From Atkinsonella hypoxylon (Eukaryota; Ascomycota; Sordariomycetes; Hypocreales; Clavicipitaceae): a stretch of DNA of 31,233 bases. Where the stretch lies: positions 1 to 31,233 of the forward strand of contig JFHB01000282.1 of the NCBI GenBank assembly GCA_000729835.1. The letters are read 5' to 3'. Positions within the stretch are counted from its first letter, which is position 1, and each line of letters opens with the position of its first letter. The notes under the pieces are model-generated. The model made no database searches, was not told the origin of the DNA, and saw only the letters and a list, made by a program, of their open reading frames with translations. The position numbers and the translations under genes are program-made. Below, in pieces: positions 1 to 11,973 of the stretch.

Positions 1-1343
1 TTTTTTTTTTTTTTTGATGGACCTACGTGCGTGAAAAAAAAAAAAAAAAAAGGGGGGGGGGGAATTAAGCTATCCTGTTTACGCCTTTTCCTTTTCCCCT
101 TTTGGCAATGGCATGTCTCCGTCGTAACGGTATCCTTCTCACATGGCCCTCGTTGTTACCGAACAGAAATAATAAATACAATGAAACAAAATAAAAACGA
201 GAACCAGTCTAGGACAGGCTGGGTGAGGGCGGGGCTGCGTACCCAGCCACCCGAATCACATCACGTACATGGCCCCCCGATCATGTGTCACCGCACTTGG
301 TCATGCATGGCCGCTAAAACACGAGTGCCAAGGACGATCGTACGATGGCTGGATCCAGAGGGGGAAGCTCGATGCGTGCCCACTCCCCGCGACTGGCTCG
401 ACGCTTTCCCAATTCATCACATGCACCTTTACCCCGACATCTAACGTACTGGAGCACACTTTCGTCAGGAACGTCACAGTTGAGCATATAAGCGAACGAA
501 AGGCACTTGACTCATGAACCATTGAATGTTATGTACGCAAGTCTATCATCCACGTCCCATATATCAAAAGTGGGAATCGTGTGGAGAAAAAAAAAAAAGA
601 ATGGAAAAAAAGTGCCGCTAGTTAGTCTGTTGGGGTATGTTGTACATGGACCAAACACCGGCTTAGATCAACAAGCTCGAACCAAAATGGTGTACATGCG
701 CTAAATAGACAAAGCAAAGGAAATAAAATAAAAAGGCCAGAAAATTGCTCACAAGGCCGTTGCGAGTCATGCCTATGCTATGACCGTTGCTGAGAGGGCT
801 CAACCAACACTCTCCTCTCAGCAACTTTGAAGGCGCAGCATCTGCCTTGTTATCACCACCACACTACAACTAAGACTCTCGCCATACGACGGAAAGCTAC
901 AAGATGTCTTTGCTCTATCATCAATAATGTGCTCTCCCTCTCCACCAATATACCCTAGAGCCCTCCATAAACCCTCTCAGCAATGTCAAATGCGCCAAAG
1001 AAAAAGAAGAAGAGGGAAGAAAAGAAAAAGAGAAATGCTCATAATGCCATTGCGACTCATATCCATGCCATAACCAGCAAGATTAACACCGCTAAGGGGT
1101 CGATAAAGGGCTTAGGTATATCGGTGGAAAGAAAGTAAAGAGGGCTAAAGCGAGGAGGATAGGGAAAGAGAGGAGTAAGGACGTAGTACCAATCACAGCA
1201 CAGACACCTTATAGGTTTCCATCATGCGGCGAGAGTCTTAGTTATAGTTTGGTGGTGATAACAGGGTAGATGCTGCGCCTTCAAGATTGGTGAGGGGATT
1301 CAAAGTGTTCAAGCCAGTGCGGTCGATGCTTAGCTCGACTACA
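1..1343. other. gene-free flank with homopolymer runs
   Basis: No convincing coding region is visible. The stretch opens with a T run, then an A run ending at 51, followed directly by G11 (52-62). Short open frames here have no recognisable protein character and overlap on both strands. The right part (about 741-1284) holds a degenerate hairpin-like repeat described separately. The stretch lies downstream of the histidine kinase gene, so part of it next to 1343 should be that gene's 3' UTR and terminator. Confidence 0.6.
741..1284. repeat. degenerate inverted/direct repeat, MITE- or hairpin-like
   Basis: Bases 826-902 reverse-complemented align with about 1209-1284 with few mismatches; over the best 57 bases only about five differ. 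The pairing continues with gaps inward to about 985 on the left and 1080 on the right. In addition 741-790 aligns without gaps, in direct orientation, to 1031-1080 at roughly 75-80% identity. Most differences are C/T or G/A transitions, as repeat-induced point mutation (RIP) would leave. The structure could be a decayed MITE or a rearranged pair of copies of a repeat of about 250 bp. No transposase frame and no target-site duplication were recognised. Confidence 0.55.
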
Positions 1344-4300
1344 CTAACGGTCGTTTTTAGCATTGCCACTCTTATTTGGCGTTGAGCTCGGATGCTTCTT
1401 GGTCAGGACGCCCTTATGTCTCTCGGACTTATACGATTTGTCGGCAGCTGTCCTAGAAATTTCGTGGTGGCCAATAGCAGCCACGGCCGCATCGCTGTTT
1501 CCACGGTTCTTGGTCAGTTTCCGAACAGGTCGTCTCTGTAATGTAGATATGTCCCCCGTTAATGCTACATCCTGTTTCAACGACACAGTCTCGCTGGATG
1601 CCCGGTTCTGAGACGAGTTTGCTGGCTTTGATTTGTCGAGATCAGTTGGGTATGGCGGTACGGCGCACTGATTATTGATGCCCGCATTGAATAGGGGACT
1701 CTCAACTGCAGAAAGACTCGTGGAGTCAATGGGCATGTTGTATACGGCGCATTCTTCCATCGGGACGGCCATGTTGCCGACCCCGTGGTCAGAGGCTGTA
1801 ATATTCCTCAAGGCTTCATTGTCCCTGTCGGCTGCAATCCGTGCCGAGGTGGACGAGCCATTCAGCTGCGTCTCGGACTGGCTGGTGGGAGACGCCGGGC
1901 TCACCGGCGAGTCAACTGTACCGTCGGTATCGCTTGATTTTTGCTAGAGTTGAACAATTGGATTAGCAAAATATGAGATAAAAATAAACAAATATAACAA
2001 TAAAAAAGAAAAAAAAAAAACAGAAAAAAAAAGGAAGATACACACCAAGATTCGAGGGCAAAGAATTGTCGAGTATTCATACCGAAACATTGTTATATGC
2101 GTCCAGTTTCCTCTTCAATACCTCTGAACGCACAGGCTTAGCAAGGTAATCATTCATCCCAGCAGCCAAACACTTTTCCCTATCGCCCTGAATCGCCGAG
2201 GCCGTCATCGCAATGACCAAAACCTTGCGAACAGCCTCGATAGCATCCTTCCTGATGAGCTTCGTCGCCTCGTACCCGTCCAGCACCGGCATTTGCACGT
2301 CCATGAGCACAATGTGGAATGGTTCACCTTCTTCGGCCTTCTTGCGCAGGCCCTCAAGCGCTTTCAGCCCGTTCTCGTATGCACTGACGTTATGGTATCC
2401 CAGTCGCTGCACATATTGTATGGCAATCTTTTGGTTGATGGGGTTATCTTCCGCGATGCAAATGCGCACCTTCTCCTTGGGCACTTGAGACAGGTCCAAG
2501 AATGGATTTGGCGACACAGCCCTGTCAAAGGGAGACGTCGTCAACGAGTAGCGATCAATCGGTGGCGAGGCTTTGCCGAGTGCATCACCAGCAGACACGT
2601 CTGCCTTGGCTTTTTCAAATGTCACCGTAAACCACGCAGTCGTGCCCTCACTTTCCTGGCTCTCAAGCTGAATCTTGCCTTTCATCATCACCTCGATCAG
2701 CGATTTGCAGATACTGAGACCCAGCCCACTCCCGCCATACTTTCGTGCAGTACTGGCATCCGCTTGGCTAAAAGGTTGGAACAGTTTTGCAAGCTGCTGG
2801 GTAGGGATACCGATGCCAGTGTCCCGGACCCAAAACGTGAGCGTAGCGCTGTCGCTGGTCTCCGAATCTAGTCGTGCACCGATCGTAACAGAACCGTCTT
2901 CAGTAAACTTGAGGCTGTTTCCAATCAGGTTCCCCAGGACCTGATGCAGTCGAATAGGATCTCCGTAGATGAGCATCGGCGGCAAGTTGATATCCTGGAT
3001 AATTTTGACATTCTTTTTTGACGTCTTTTCTCGGTTGCTGTAGGATACAGCTCGGACCACCTCGCGGACCATTTCTTCGGGATTGAAAGCAATGATGTAC
3101 AGCTTCATCTTGTCAGCTTCCATCTTGGAAAAGTCCAGAATGTCATTGATAACCGTGAGCAAAAGATCGGCAGAGACGCGAATCGAGTCGGCCATTTCCA
3201 TTTGTTCCTTGTTGAGGTTGCTGTCGCGAAGGAGTTCAGAATTACCAATTACACCGTTCAGCGGAGTTCGCAGCTCGTGCGATACGTTTGCGAGGAAGAT
3301 GGCCTTGGCCTTGGCAGCCTCCTCAGCCAGTTTCACGTTGCGCTTGGCCTCTGCTTCTGCGTTCTTCGCCTTAGTTTCTGCCTCTCTTGCCTGTTCGAGT
3401 GCGCGCTTTTGCACGGAGACCATGGAGCGGTTCTCTGCCGAAATCTTCTCCACGTTCTTCATCGATAGCGCGTTGGAATAGCTGATACCAATCTGATCTA
3501 CTAGAAGCTGTAGAACCATCACGTTCCGATCAGTAAAGGACCCGGGCTCGCCTTCGAGGTACAAGACGCCCAACAATGGCTTTGTGCCGTGCAGGATGGG
3601 AATGGCTATGATGGCTTTGTTGCCGGGATATTGCTGCAGCCACGACTCGTTTACGTTCCCAAACCGTTCATCAGCAAACAGATCAGGGATAAATACAGAC
3701 TCCCGGAAACGAGTACAGTAGAGAACTACATTTTCGGCAACCAGCGTCGACCCCGAAAGAGGGAGGCCTGGTTCATGGGCGGAAGCCCCCTTCTCGGGAT
3801 CTCCGCTTGCTGCCACGCACCATGATTCACTGTCTGTATCGCTGTCTTGGACAACGATGGCAGCTCGAGTGGCAGAACCACCACAAGTATGCAAAATGAC
3901 GTCGCACATCGTCTTGAGGAGCTCATTGACTTGAAGCACCGATGAAATGACTTGCGACGAGGCAAGAATGGCGTGTAGATCAATCATATCCAGGGCCGGA
4001 AGGCCAGCACCATCTTCTGTCGGCATGCGCCTCATCCCCCGCCAAGCGCCAATCGGTTCTCCTTTGCCGTTTGACATGGCGTTTGGTGAAACTTGCGTGG
4101 CATCGTCGCCGTCCTCTCCGTCGGCAGGTCGGCACGAACCGGACGGCTGCGCGGCCACAAAATCAGTCTGAACTCCAACCTCGGCCGTTCGATGATTGCG
4201 CGTCGGGCCGTGGAGGAGAAGACTATGCTCTTCCTCAATGGCAGCGGCCACACCGCTGGCAGCAATCTGACGATAGAGACTGATAGCATCTCGCAGTGCG

Positions 4301-7300
4301 GCCCTCGCGGAACGTCTGGCACGATGCCGCACAAAGAATCCGGCCATCAGGTAGTTACCCAGAGCCTCTTCAAAAACAAAATTGTGCTCGGTGGCGTGAT
4401 CCAATGCCTCCTCATAGTCTTGGATGGCTTGGCCGTGCTCCTGCGTCAACTCTGCCACCTGCGCGTGAAGTAGCCTCGCCCAAGAGCGATAGTTGACATC
4501 AGTCACGGACGACCAATCTTCCATCATATTGACGTAACCTCGTAGTTCGCTGACAACTTCACTGGTCTGTGAGGAAAAAGCATCCACTGTGGAGCGAGGG
4601 TCTTGCATCCACCTCAATAGCTGGCCAGTTCGGGCAAGCCCGTAAAAGAGCAGAATCAGCCGACTGTTTCGCGCCGACCACAGCATAGGCAACTTCTCGA
4701 CGCAGCGTGCTCCGATCTCGACAGCTCGCTCGTAGTGACCAAAGAAGAAAAGGGCACAAAGCTCCAGACTTTCGTAGAATAAGCATGAACGGTTGCTGTC
4801 ATGGGGCTGGCTCGTCAACCAGCTCTTGTATACAACAGAGTCATGCTGCTCATCAGTCATTACGCGGACGGGGTCATGCGTGGTAGTCTTGCCCTGCAAG
4901 GCTCGGCAGACCTGCCGCGTTGCCACCAGAAGCGAGCCGCCGCGGGTGTCAAATGACCAGTTGGCGATATCTTGACAGCCGAACTGACAAAACGACTCCA
5001 GGTCGGACAGGTTCTCGCTGGCAAAGAACTTGGTCATGGCGGAGAGACCATAGCTGAAGATGGTGGACATTCGGTCCCCTCCAATCGAGGCAAGTTCTAT
5101 AGCATCTTCTATGTGAGAGACATTCAAGGCCATGGGGTACCGGACATGTCCAAGAAAACAAGCGTGCAGCATCTGCCCACGGGCCATGGAGAAAGCGTCC
5201 CCGGCCGAGTAGAGAAGTTCCTGACAGTATGTGCCCATGTCAATTGCAAACTGGACCATGTTGAACCGAGCTAGGGCAACGACAGCAATCTGATTGAAGG
5301 CCATGCCGGATTGTGGGAACGCGCCACGAGAGAGGTGCATATCTATCATGACCAGGCTCAAATTATAGAACTGCAAACAATCACTCCACCACGCAGCATT
5401 GGCAGTTTCCGACAGAACAGCCCCTATAGATGCTGTGATGGGTTCATTCTTCATCTGCGGGTTCAAAAGAGATTGGCGGTCTAAACCTTGAATTTGTTTG
5501 ACAAGTCTAAAGAATCTCTTGTCGCACTTCTCGTATGTTGGCTTATCTTCGAGTGCGACGCCGAGCGCCGCAAGACACTCTTTCAAGGAGATGAAGGCGG
5601 CGTGTGCGTTGCCATTCTGTGCAAATATGCGGGACTGTAACACGTACGCAGGAGCCTTGTCAATTGCCGACTGTACGTTAGCAAAGATAACAGACAACAA
5701 GTCATTCGCTGCTGAGAGCTGGCCCATGAAGAGGTAACACTCTGCCAACCGGAGGTAGAGCTGCATGGTCTCTTCGTATGACACATCCTCGGCACCATCC
5801 AACCAGCAATTGTCCTGCAGCAGCTCGATCGCGGCGCCATAGCACTTGGCGGCTGTAGATCTGGCACCATGTTCTGTTGCAGTCTGAGCGCAGTCAGTGA
5901 GAAGTTTGCGAAACTCTCGCCGGACGGGGACACGCTTGAGGATAATGGGCACTGCCTCGCAAATGTGCGCAGCCGTGCTGTCGCGTTGACTGGCCTCAAC
6001 CGCGTAGTACTTAAGCAAGGTCTGAGAGATGATGAAATGCATCCGTCGCGAATTATACTCTTTTAATGCTGCTGACGCATTTATATATCGATCATGGGCG
6101 AAGCGAAATTGGTCATCAACCTCGCTAGGAACGATGATGTATGCTTGTATGGCTGCTTGGAGGCCAGCAATAGCTTCTGCTTCCGTGTACGAGCGCTGCG
6201 AAAGGTCTGGACAGCAATCAGGAATGTCATCCTCTGGGTAATCAAACTCGCCCTGCATCAATCGGCTTATAATCCCAAACGAGAACGAGTTGCCCAGCAA
6301 AGCGGCCCACGCGAGTACAGCGCGCGCAGCTCGTGGTAGTTCGTTCAGCCTCCTGGTGATGAAGCCCGTATCTAGCACGTCATAGTCTTTTTCACCCTGG
6401 AACTGAGCAAATAAGCGGTCAAGGTCGTAGTGCCAAATGCTGTCACGATAGCCGAACCAAATGCACTTTTTGCGATGACACGCGCGCAGCATTTCTCTCA
6501 TGTAAAAAGGATTCCCAGCTGTCTTGGATTGAATGACTAGCGCAAGAGACAGAACATCGTCTTTTGGCCGACACAGTGTTGAAGATACAAAATCGACAAT
6601 GTCGGCTTCACTTAAGGGCGCAAGGCTGATTCTTGTAAGTTTGGGGCGGGTGTTTCGAGGAATCTGCTCTAGCTCGACAGGGTGTATGATTTTGTCCATC
6701 TGTTCTCTTGAGAGCTCCTCCGGTCTATATGTCATGATTATGAGCATCTTCATCTTAGCTCCAATCATCTGGGTAATCAGCTCTAACGACTCATCATCGG
6801 CAAAGTGCAGGTCATCGAGACAGAAGCAGATGAATTTGTGAGTGGTGAAGATACGCAAAATGTCCAAGAACGTGTTCATTAGGCGCGTCGTCTTAGACGA
6901 CGTACCCGCGCATAAGAATTCTTGAGGTGTTTGAGGTCCGCTATTTACAGCCTGAGTCAGGGCACCCGTCAAGCTGCCAGCCGATGATCCCCGTCGTTTG
7001 GTGCTGCTGAATCTTCCACTATTACGATGACCAGCTTGTGGCGCATTTGACGACATCAAACGAAGCATAGGGCTGCCCAAAGCATCTGGCGGGCCGAGTA
7101 GAAATTCAGGTAAGCCGAGAATCCTATGCAGCGTGGGCCACATAGGTCGAATGTACTGCTTGAGACCTTGATGAAAGGGCGTCTCGGTATTCGTTTCGCC
7201 CCAGACCTGTTTAAAAAGAGATGATAACAGCTTGAGCAAAGGTCCGAAGGCTGTGCGCCTGGCAGTGTCAAATTTGGCGGTGGCGCAATATCCGCGCCGC

Positions 7301-9397
7301 CTTGCCTCGCCCAGAACGCTTTGCACAAGGAAACTTTTGCCCAGCCCGGCCGTTCCTTCAATAGTGACAATCTCACAGCTGCCCCGTCTGCGGAATTTGG
7401 CAGTGCCCAGCTGCCGCAAAAGGCTCGAGCTGCTAGAATCGTTTATGCCAAACCGGATACCCTCAGGCCCCGAGCTGTCAACGGCATTCATGGTATCTAG
7501 CGGGATGGAATGGTGTCGCTCCCAGGGTTTTGCCGGTCGAGGCTGTGGTCCAGATTGACCCGAAGACACAGTTTCGTTCGATAGAGTCTGCGTATCGGAC
7601 AGAATAGACGGGTGGAAGCTGTTTCTAGAATATCTAGGGTCTGATGATCTGGCGAGCGTGAACGAGCCACTCCTCCGATTTGTGCCATCCGCAGAACTCG
7701 CACCCCCTTCACTTGAGATATCATCTGCCGCCCGTTCGTTCATCAAACTCGACCCATCTGAACATATGGTAGAAGCACGATAGCTGCTAAATGAGTGATT
7801 GCGGGAAACGCGTTCGATGACTTTGATCAACTCGTTCCGTTCTGCGTGACGACCAATCATGATGGTTGGCAAATTGAAAAAGGACGACATGTCTTTGGTC
7901 CCAATTTCCATGTCTCTCAACGCCGGCAGGTCGCCATTCGCGAGAAGTTGCTGCACACTGATGAGATCATGGCGTAATCCGCTGGCTGAGTGGTAACGAT
8001 CGGTAATTGTCTTGGCGGTGCATTTCTGAATAATCCGTCCAATAACATCGGGAACGTCCATCCGCACCGTAGCAACGTTTGGCACTCTGCGTCCAAGCAC
8101 GCCCTGGATGATTTCCATCGGAGTCTCTCCAGTATATACAGGTTGCCGAGTTAACAGAGTCCAGAGTAGGATGCCCAATGAGTAGATATCGGTGCGGGCG
8201 TCTGGTTCGGCTGGCATTCGCCCTGTCTGTTCGGGGCTGATATAAAGAAGCTTGTTCTTTACACCAACCTCTTTGGAGAGCGTCAACCAGCCGGTACTCG
8301 TCAAGCCGTGTTCGAATGTCCGCGGGCCCGACCCGAAGCACATGATGCGAACCTTGTTCTCTTCCGCGTTGAAGTGGAAGGCATCCCCGCGTAATTCGCC
8401 ATGTATCAAATCCTGTCCATGGTGTAGAATTTCTAGACACTGCACGGCGCCTATGGCAAATTCGAGGAAATATTCTAGGTTCATCGGCTCTTTCCGGACA
8501 GAGGGCATAGGACGATATAATACAAAGCCATCGCCCTCTTTGCGCGCTCTGTAATAGGCAGGGCCAAAATCTACAAAATCTGCCAAGAAATCGCGACCAG
8601 GATGTTGATAGATTGCCACAATGATGGGGACACGATCTTCAGGTGCAGGGTTTAGCCGAATAAGGTCGATAGGTCTGGCGATGAAGTTGCCACTCGGATC
8701 AGCGGTCGCAGTAATATTCTTGGCTATCTGAAAGCTTCGCTGCTTTCGGCAGTTGTGAGATGATATCCGAGCAACAACGGACTCGCCCACCACGGGAAGC
8801 TGTTCATTGGACTGTGTAGGCGTTGACGGCGTTCGAGGGGTCTCGGTGCTCTGCGTTTGAGAAGTGGGCACCTGGTTGCCATATTCCGACGGTAATGGTC
8901 GTCCGGGTTGCAGGTTCGTCGCATACCCAGGACAGGGCTCGTTCTGCCCTGAATTTGGCGATGTTGTTGCAGTAGGAGATACAAGTCGAGCTCCAAACAC
9001 ATGCCTGTTGTTCCATCGCACAATTGTTAGCGCGAGGTGCATTTTTCGTCTTGTTTTTGTGTCATGATTATATAATTGTTCGGTTCTTTGTTTCATCCTT
9101 TGTCCCTCTCCCCAATTCTTGTGTTCCTGCTCGCCAAGTCTTTCATTCTTTAATAAGCCACCGGCGCAGCTGCGACACCGATTCATGCGGATAGGCGGAG
9201 TAAAGTCCAAGGGTGTCCACGACATGAAAGTAACCAAACATCAGTCAGTAAACCTACCAGAAGTCGTAACTAGTATGTATAGGGTCCGTGGATTCATCCC
9301 AGGTGTATCCAGCTATCTGGCGGAGGCGCTCGAAAAGTCTCGCCGGAGGCGGAGGCGAGTCAAGGACATCGTCAGGCACCAGGGCGGCGCCATCCAT
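1344..9397 (-). CDS. hybrid histidine kinase, class X type (Mak2/Mak3/Chk1-like)
   Basis: Membrane-less phosphorelay sensor kinase; family members act upstream of HPt and response-regulator proteins in stress signalling. My model has three exons: 9397-9258, 9004-2083 and 1943-1344, giving about 2553 aa. Both junctions close in frame, with branch points CTAAC and CTAAT. Domains in order: a protein-kinase-like region (about 145-400), an AAA/STAND-type ATPase with Walker A GTAGLGKS (K603) and Walker B LDDLH (D777/D778), a long TPR-like helical region, a GAF domain (about 1720-1888), a short coiled coil, HisKA with SHELRTPLNG (H1956), HATPase_c with N box near 2075, DTGIGIP near 2106 and GGSGLGL near 2136, and a receiver domain with LMDVQMP (D2282). 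The last exon adds a 199-residue low-complexity Ser/Thr-rich tail with no domain I know. The kinase-like part lacks HRD and DFG. The domain order matches fungal class X. I am sure of the family, fairly sure of intron 1 (253 nt), and less sure that intron 2 (139 nt) is always spliced. Confidence 0.9.
1944..2082 (-). other. predicted intron 2 of the histidine kinase gene
   Basis: The donor GTATGA is canonical for filamentous fungi and itself contains the TGA that ends the unspliced frame. A branch point CTAAT (in TGCTAATCC) lies about 20 nt before the acceptor CTAG, and the interior is strongly T-rich. Removal is phase 0 and joins the receiver-domain exon to a frame open for 600 nt. Reading through it would stop two codons after the receiver domain's last helix and still give a complete enzyme, so both forms are conceivable. 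Confidence 0.72.
9005..9257 (-). other. predicted intron 1 of the histidine kinase gene
   Basis: Donor GTAGGT follows the codon start TG; the acceptor is AACAG with a perfect branch point CTAAC about 20 nt upstream. Joining restores a Trp codon (TG plus G) and fuses the exon-1 product, which starts MDGAALVPDD and contains SPPPPARLFERL, to HVFGARLVSPT. The intron happens to be open in the downstream frame, so a naive reading starts inside it at 9237. At 253 nt it is longer than the other introns in this window, and a small extra exon inside it cannot be excluded. Confidence 0.75.
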
Positions 9398-11388
9398 GAT
9401 TGGAGGGCAACACAGTAGACAGGAGACGCAGCTGTGCCCTTTGAAATACTGTGTCAAAAAGCGTATCGAATCCGCAGAGGGGGGATGAATGAAAGGTCGA
9501 GGTCGGTCAAGACGTCAAAGTAGACATGCGATCGACAAGGGATGATGCAAGTCGGTGTTCGGCGCCCATCCTCGGTGGGCCGTGAACGATGGGGAGGGAA
9601 ATGAGGTTACAAGATGTAAAGGAATTGATGTTCCGTTTCCCGGTAATGTCGGTTAAGGACAGGCGGCGGTGGATGAGGGACGGCAATGACTGCAATTGAG
9701 AAGAAGAAGCCGTCGTGGGGATTGGAAATAAAGAATCGACTGCGGCGGTGTGGCGGTTGCTCATCCGAGAGGCGCAGACGGAGACGTAGTCGCAGCACGC
9801 ACATCCTGTGGCGCGCGTTCCATCGCTGCCGGTGTGCGCTAGGAAATCGCTGGCCCCAGCAGAGTACAGGTCACCCACTGCCCGGGTCCAGTCATCGGTG
9901 CATACAAAATGTCCTGCCAGCCCAGTTATTGGTGCTTCCTCAGTCCCCGACCGACAGGTTGGCGCCAGCTGACTTCGATTGCGCCCTGTGCCATTTCCTG
10001 CACCTGCCATTTCCTGCACCTGCCATGCTAGGTACCTAGGTACCTAGGTTAGGTAGTTAGCTTTATTAGTACGTACCATGTATGTATCCAGTCTGGTCCT
10101 TGAATACCAGGATCTCCAGATATACAACTGCCTGCTTAAAACGCCGCGCCTCCCTTTACATAATGAAAATAAAATTGAAAATAAAAAGGCTAGGTTCCGG
10201 TCCCTCCAATTGTTTGCCATGGACTGGGTCACTACCGCAATCAAACCACCTCACACTCCAAGCCACTTCTGCATCTGGCTCGTCGGATAATCCCAATAAA
10301 AATAAAATTCAATGTCACTCTCACTCTATGCAAAACGTCAGCCGAGAAGAAACCATCCGAATGAATACATGATACCAGAATTATCGTGGCTCTAAAATTC
10401 TTGATACAAAGAGGCACTTCGCACACATTGCTTCCGCTGTGGCTGTTCAGTGGTACCCCACAGGTATCGGAAGATGGGTGAGTCTGTCACTGCCAAGGGT
10501 CCAACCCCTGAATGATTTTGCAAATCTACCTACTTGACACATGGGGGTAAAAGAGCCAGTCAAAGATCAGCTTCTGCGCCATTACTTGTCACAATCCCTC
10601 CTTCCAGGTCTGTTCGCTAACACTCTACTCCGTAGCCCTAACGCCCATGCAACTAAAGACAACTTCGTTTATAGCCTTCAAACAGCTTTGAAACAAACGA
10701 CAAGACACTGCATCTAGTTAAATAATAGACTTTAAGAGGTATTATTATGTATTCGAAAGTAATAGAAACTGTAGGTTGTCTATATAAAGAAAAGTCGTGT
10801 CAACCCGCTCCATTTTGTGGTTCCCTTGTCAGGAAATTCTGCGCCTCTATGCTTTATGCTAACCAATTGGAAACATAAAGCCCAATCCCACAAAAAGACA
10901 CAACCATGAAATTAGTCACCGAAAATTACAAAAAGAAAGATTTAGTACATATTCCGTACAACAGCCGCTGTTCGCTGATCCTCACCACACCCAACTATCG
11001 ATCTGCCCTTATCAGCTCGTCTATAGGATAACGGACCTTGATCCCTACATTCCAAAGTTGTCAACCCTATGTTTTTTCCGCCGCCCCACCATCGCCTGCC
11101 GTTCCACTTGCAACTGTTTAGATCCAGTTTTGCCCTCCCATTTTGTTTGTTTGACCTATGGCTAGGTACATAAGCTGGGCAAAGGGTCTTGTCGCCTTTC
11201 TAGAGAAGGGGAGCGGACATACTAATTGCCGTTCGCTCGGCTCCAACTCAATTTTCTTTATGCTATTCTTGACCCAGGTGCTGCAATGCTAGTTGTCTTT
11301 CTCCCTCCTTCACCTTTCCATGCATTCATTAACTACCTGCCTGCTTCTCCTCATATCAAAAGCTCATCTTTCTCGAACATGTCACTTA
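9398..11388. other. intergenic region with small repeats
   Basis: I see no supportable gene. The part next to 9397 should be the promoter and 5' UTR of the histidine kinase gene. A perfect 16-bp tandem duplication (unit CCATTTCCTGCACCTG) lies at 9991-10022. It is followed at 10027-10055 by overlapping TACCTAGGTA palindromes. A TACTCCGTA motif lies at 10626-10634. An eight-base inverted repeat, GCTTTATG with CATAAAGC, flanks a short loop near 10850-10880. The longest open frame (9507-10019, minus) has no recognisable protein character. Confidence 0.5.
9991..10055 (+). repeat. 16-bp tandem duplication followed by TACCTAGG repeats
   Basis: Two perfect copies of CCATTTCCTGCACCTG (9991-10006 and 10007-10022) are followed by overlapping TACCTAGG units at 10027-10055. 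These form nested palindromes that recur elsewhere in the gene-free parts of this window. The position is about 600 bp upstream of the histidine kinase start codon. Confidence 0.8.
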
Positions 11389-11781
11389 TCACCTTGCCCT
11401 CACGTACTTGTCGTCAATATGTCGCATCGACATAATCCTGAGCCTAATCGTTTCGGCATTCGAGCTGTTGGATTCTTCAGGTTCCGCTCGGCACAAGGCA
11501 ATAGCTAACCCTACCACATCCTCAGTGGGCGCAGCGGTAATAAGGGCGAGAATGTTCCTGCACCAGAACATAGGAATAGACGCCTCTTTAGGGGGGGGGG
11601 GGGGAGTGCTCTGACCAGTTGCCTCTGCCAGGCTCTGTTGAATATACCTCATACGTGTAACAGACTCCTCGTCACACTGTGCCTGCTTCCTTTCCAACTT
11701 CCTCTTGTATCTCTCTCCATGGCTGTCCTCCCCAATAAGAAACTCGCTGTCTTCCTCGCTGAAGGATGACTCTTCTTCCAT
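11389..11781 (-). CDS. hypothetical small charged protein, possibly a gene remnant
   Basis: An open frame of 130 codons begins MEEESSFSEEDSEFL, an acidic start, and continues with a Lys/Arg-rich segment, a proline run and a moderately hydrophobic C-terminal third. I do not recognise the family. The proline run is encoded by a 14-base homopolymer (G14 on the plus strand, 11591-11604), a site prone to slippage, so the frame may be accidental or a decayed fragment. It lies about 190 bp downstream, on the same strand, of a clear pseudogene, and the DNA between them is rich in CTA/TAG steps, as in mutated repeat DNA. It may be a remnant of the same insertion or of another gene. No start context or intron decides the matter. 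Confidence 0.25.
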   Translation of the reverse strand: MEEESSFSEEDSEFLIGEDSHGERYKRKLERKQAQCDEESVTRMRYIQQSLAEATGQSTPPPPPKEASIPMFWCRNILALITAAPTEDVVGLAIALCRAEPEESNSSNAETIRLRIMSMRHIDDKYVRAR

Positions 11782-11973
11782 GATGTTCTGTGTGTGCAGT
11801 CAAAGTTAGGGGCTACTAGTTCCTATGCTAGCTGCTAGCCTTAACACCATGCCATCCAGTGTAAGTTTACTGTTATTAGCTCTAGGCTAGGGGCACGCAA
11901 GTGCTGCTTAGGAGGGTTTTTGACTTTAGGCGGCTGCTAAGAGCTACCTCTAAGCTTCTAGTCTCTTAAGGGT

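Noticed and set aside
2077..9237. Histidine kinase read as one uninterrupted 2386-residue frame
   Set aside because: Its first 78 residues come from a predicted intron and it omits both the MDGAALVPDD exon and the tail exon. The three-exon model has consistent phases and good splice signals.
9507..10019. 170-codon minus-strand frame upstream of the histidine kinase
   Set aside because: Low-complexity, no motif, covers a 16-bp tandem repeat, and lies where promoter or 5' UTR is expected.
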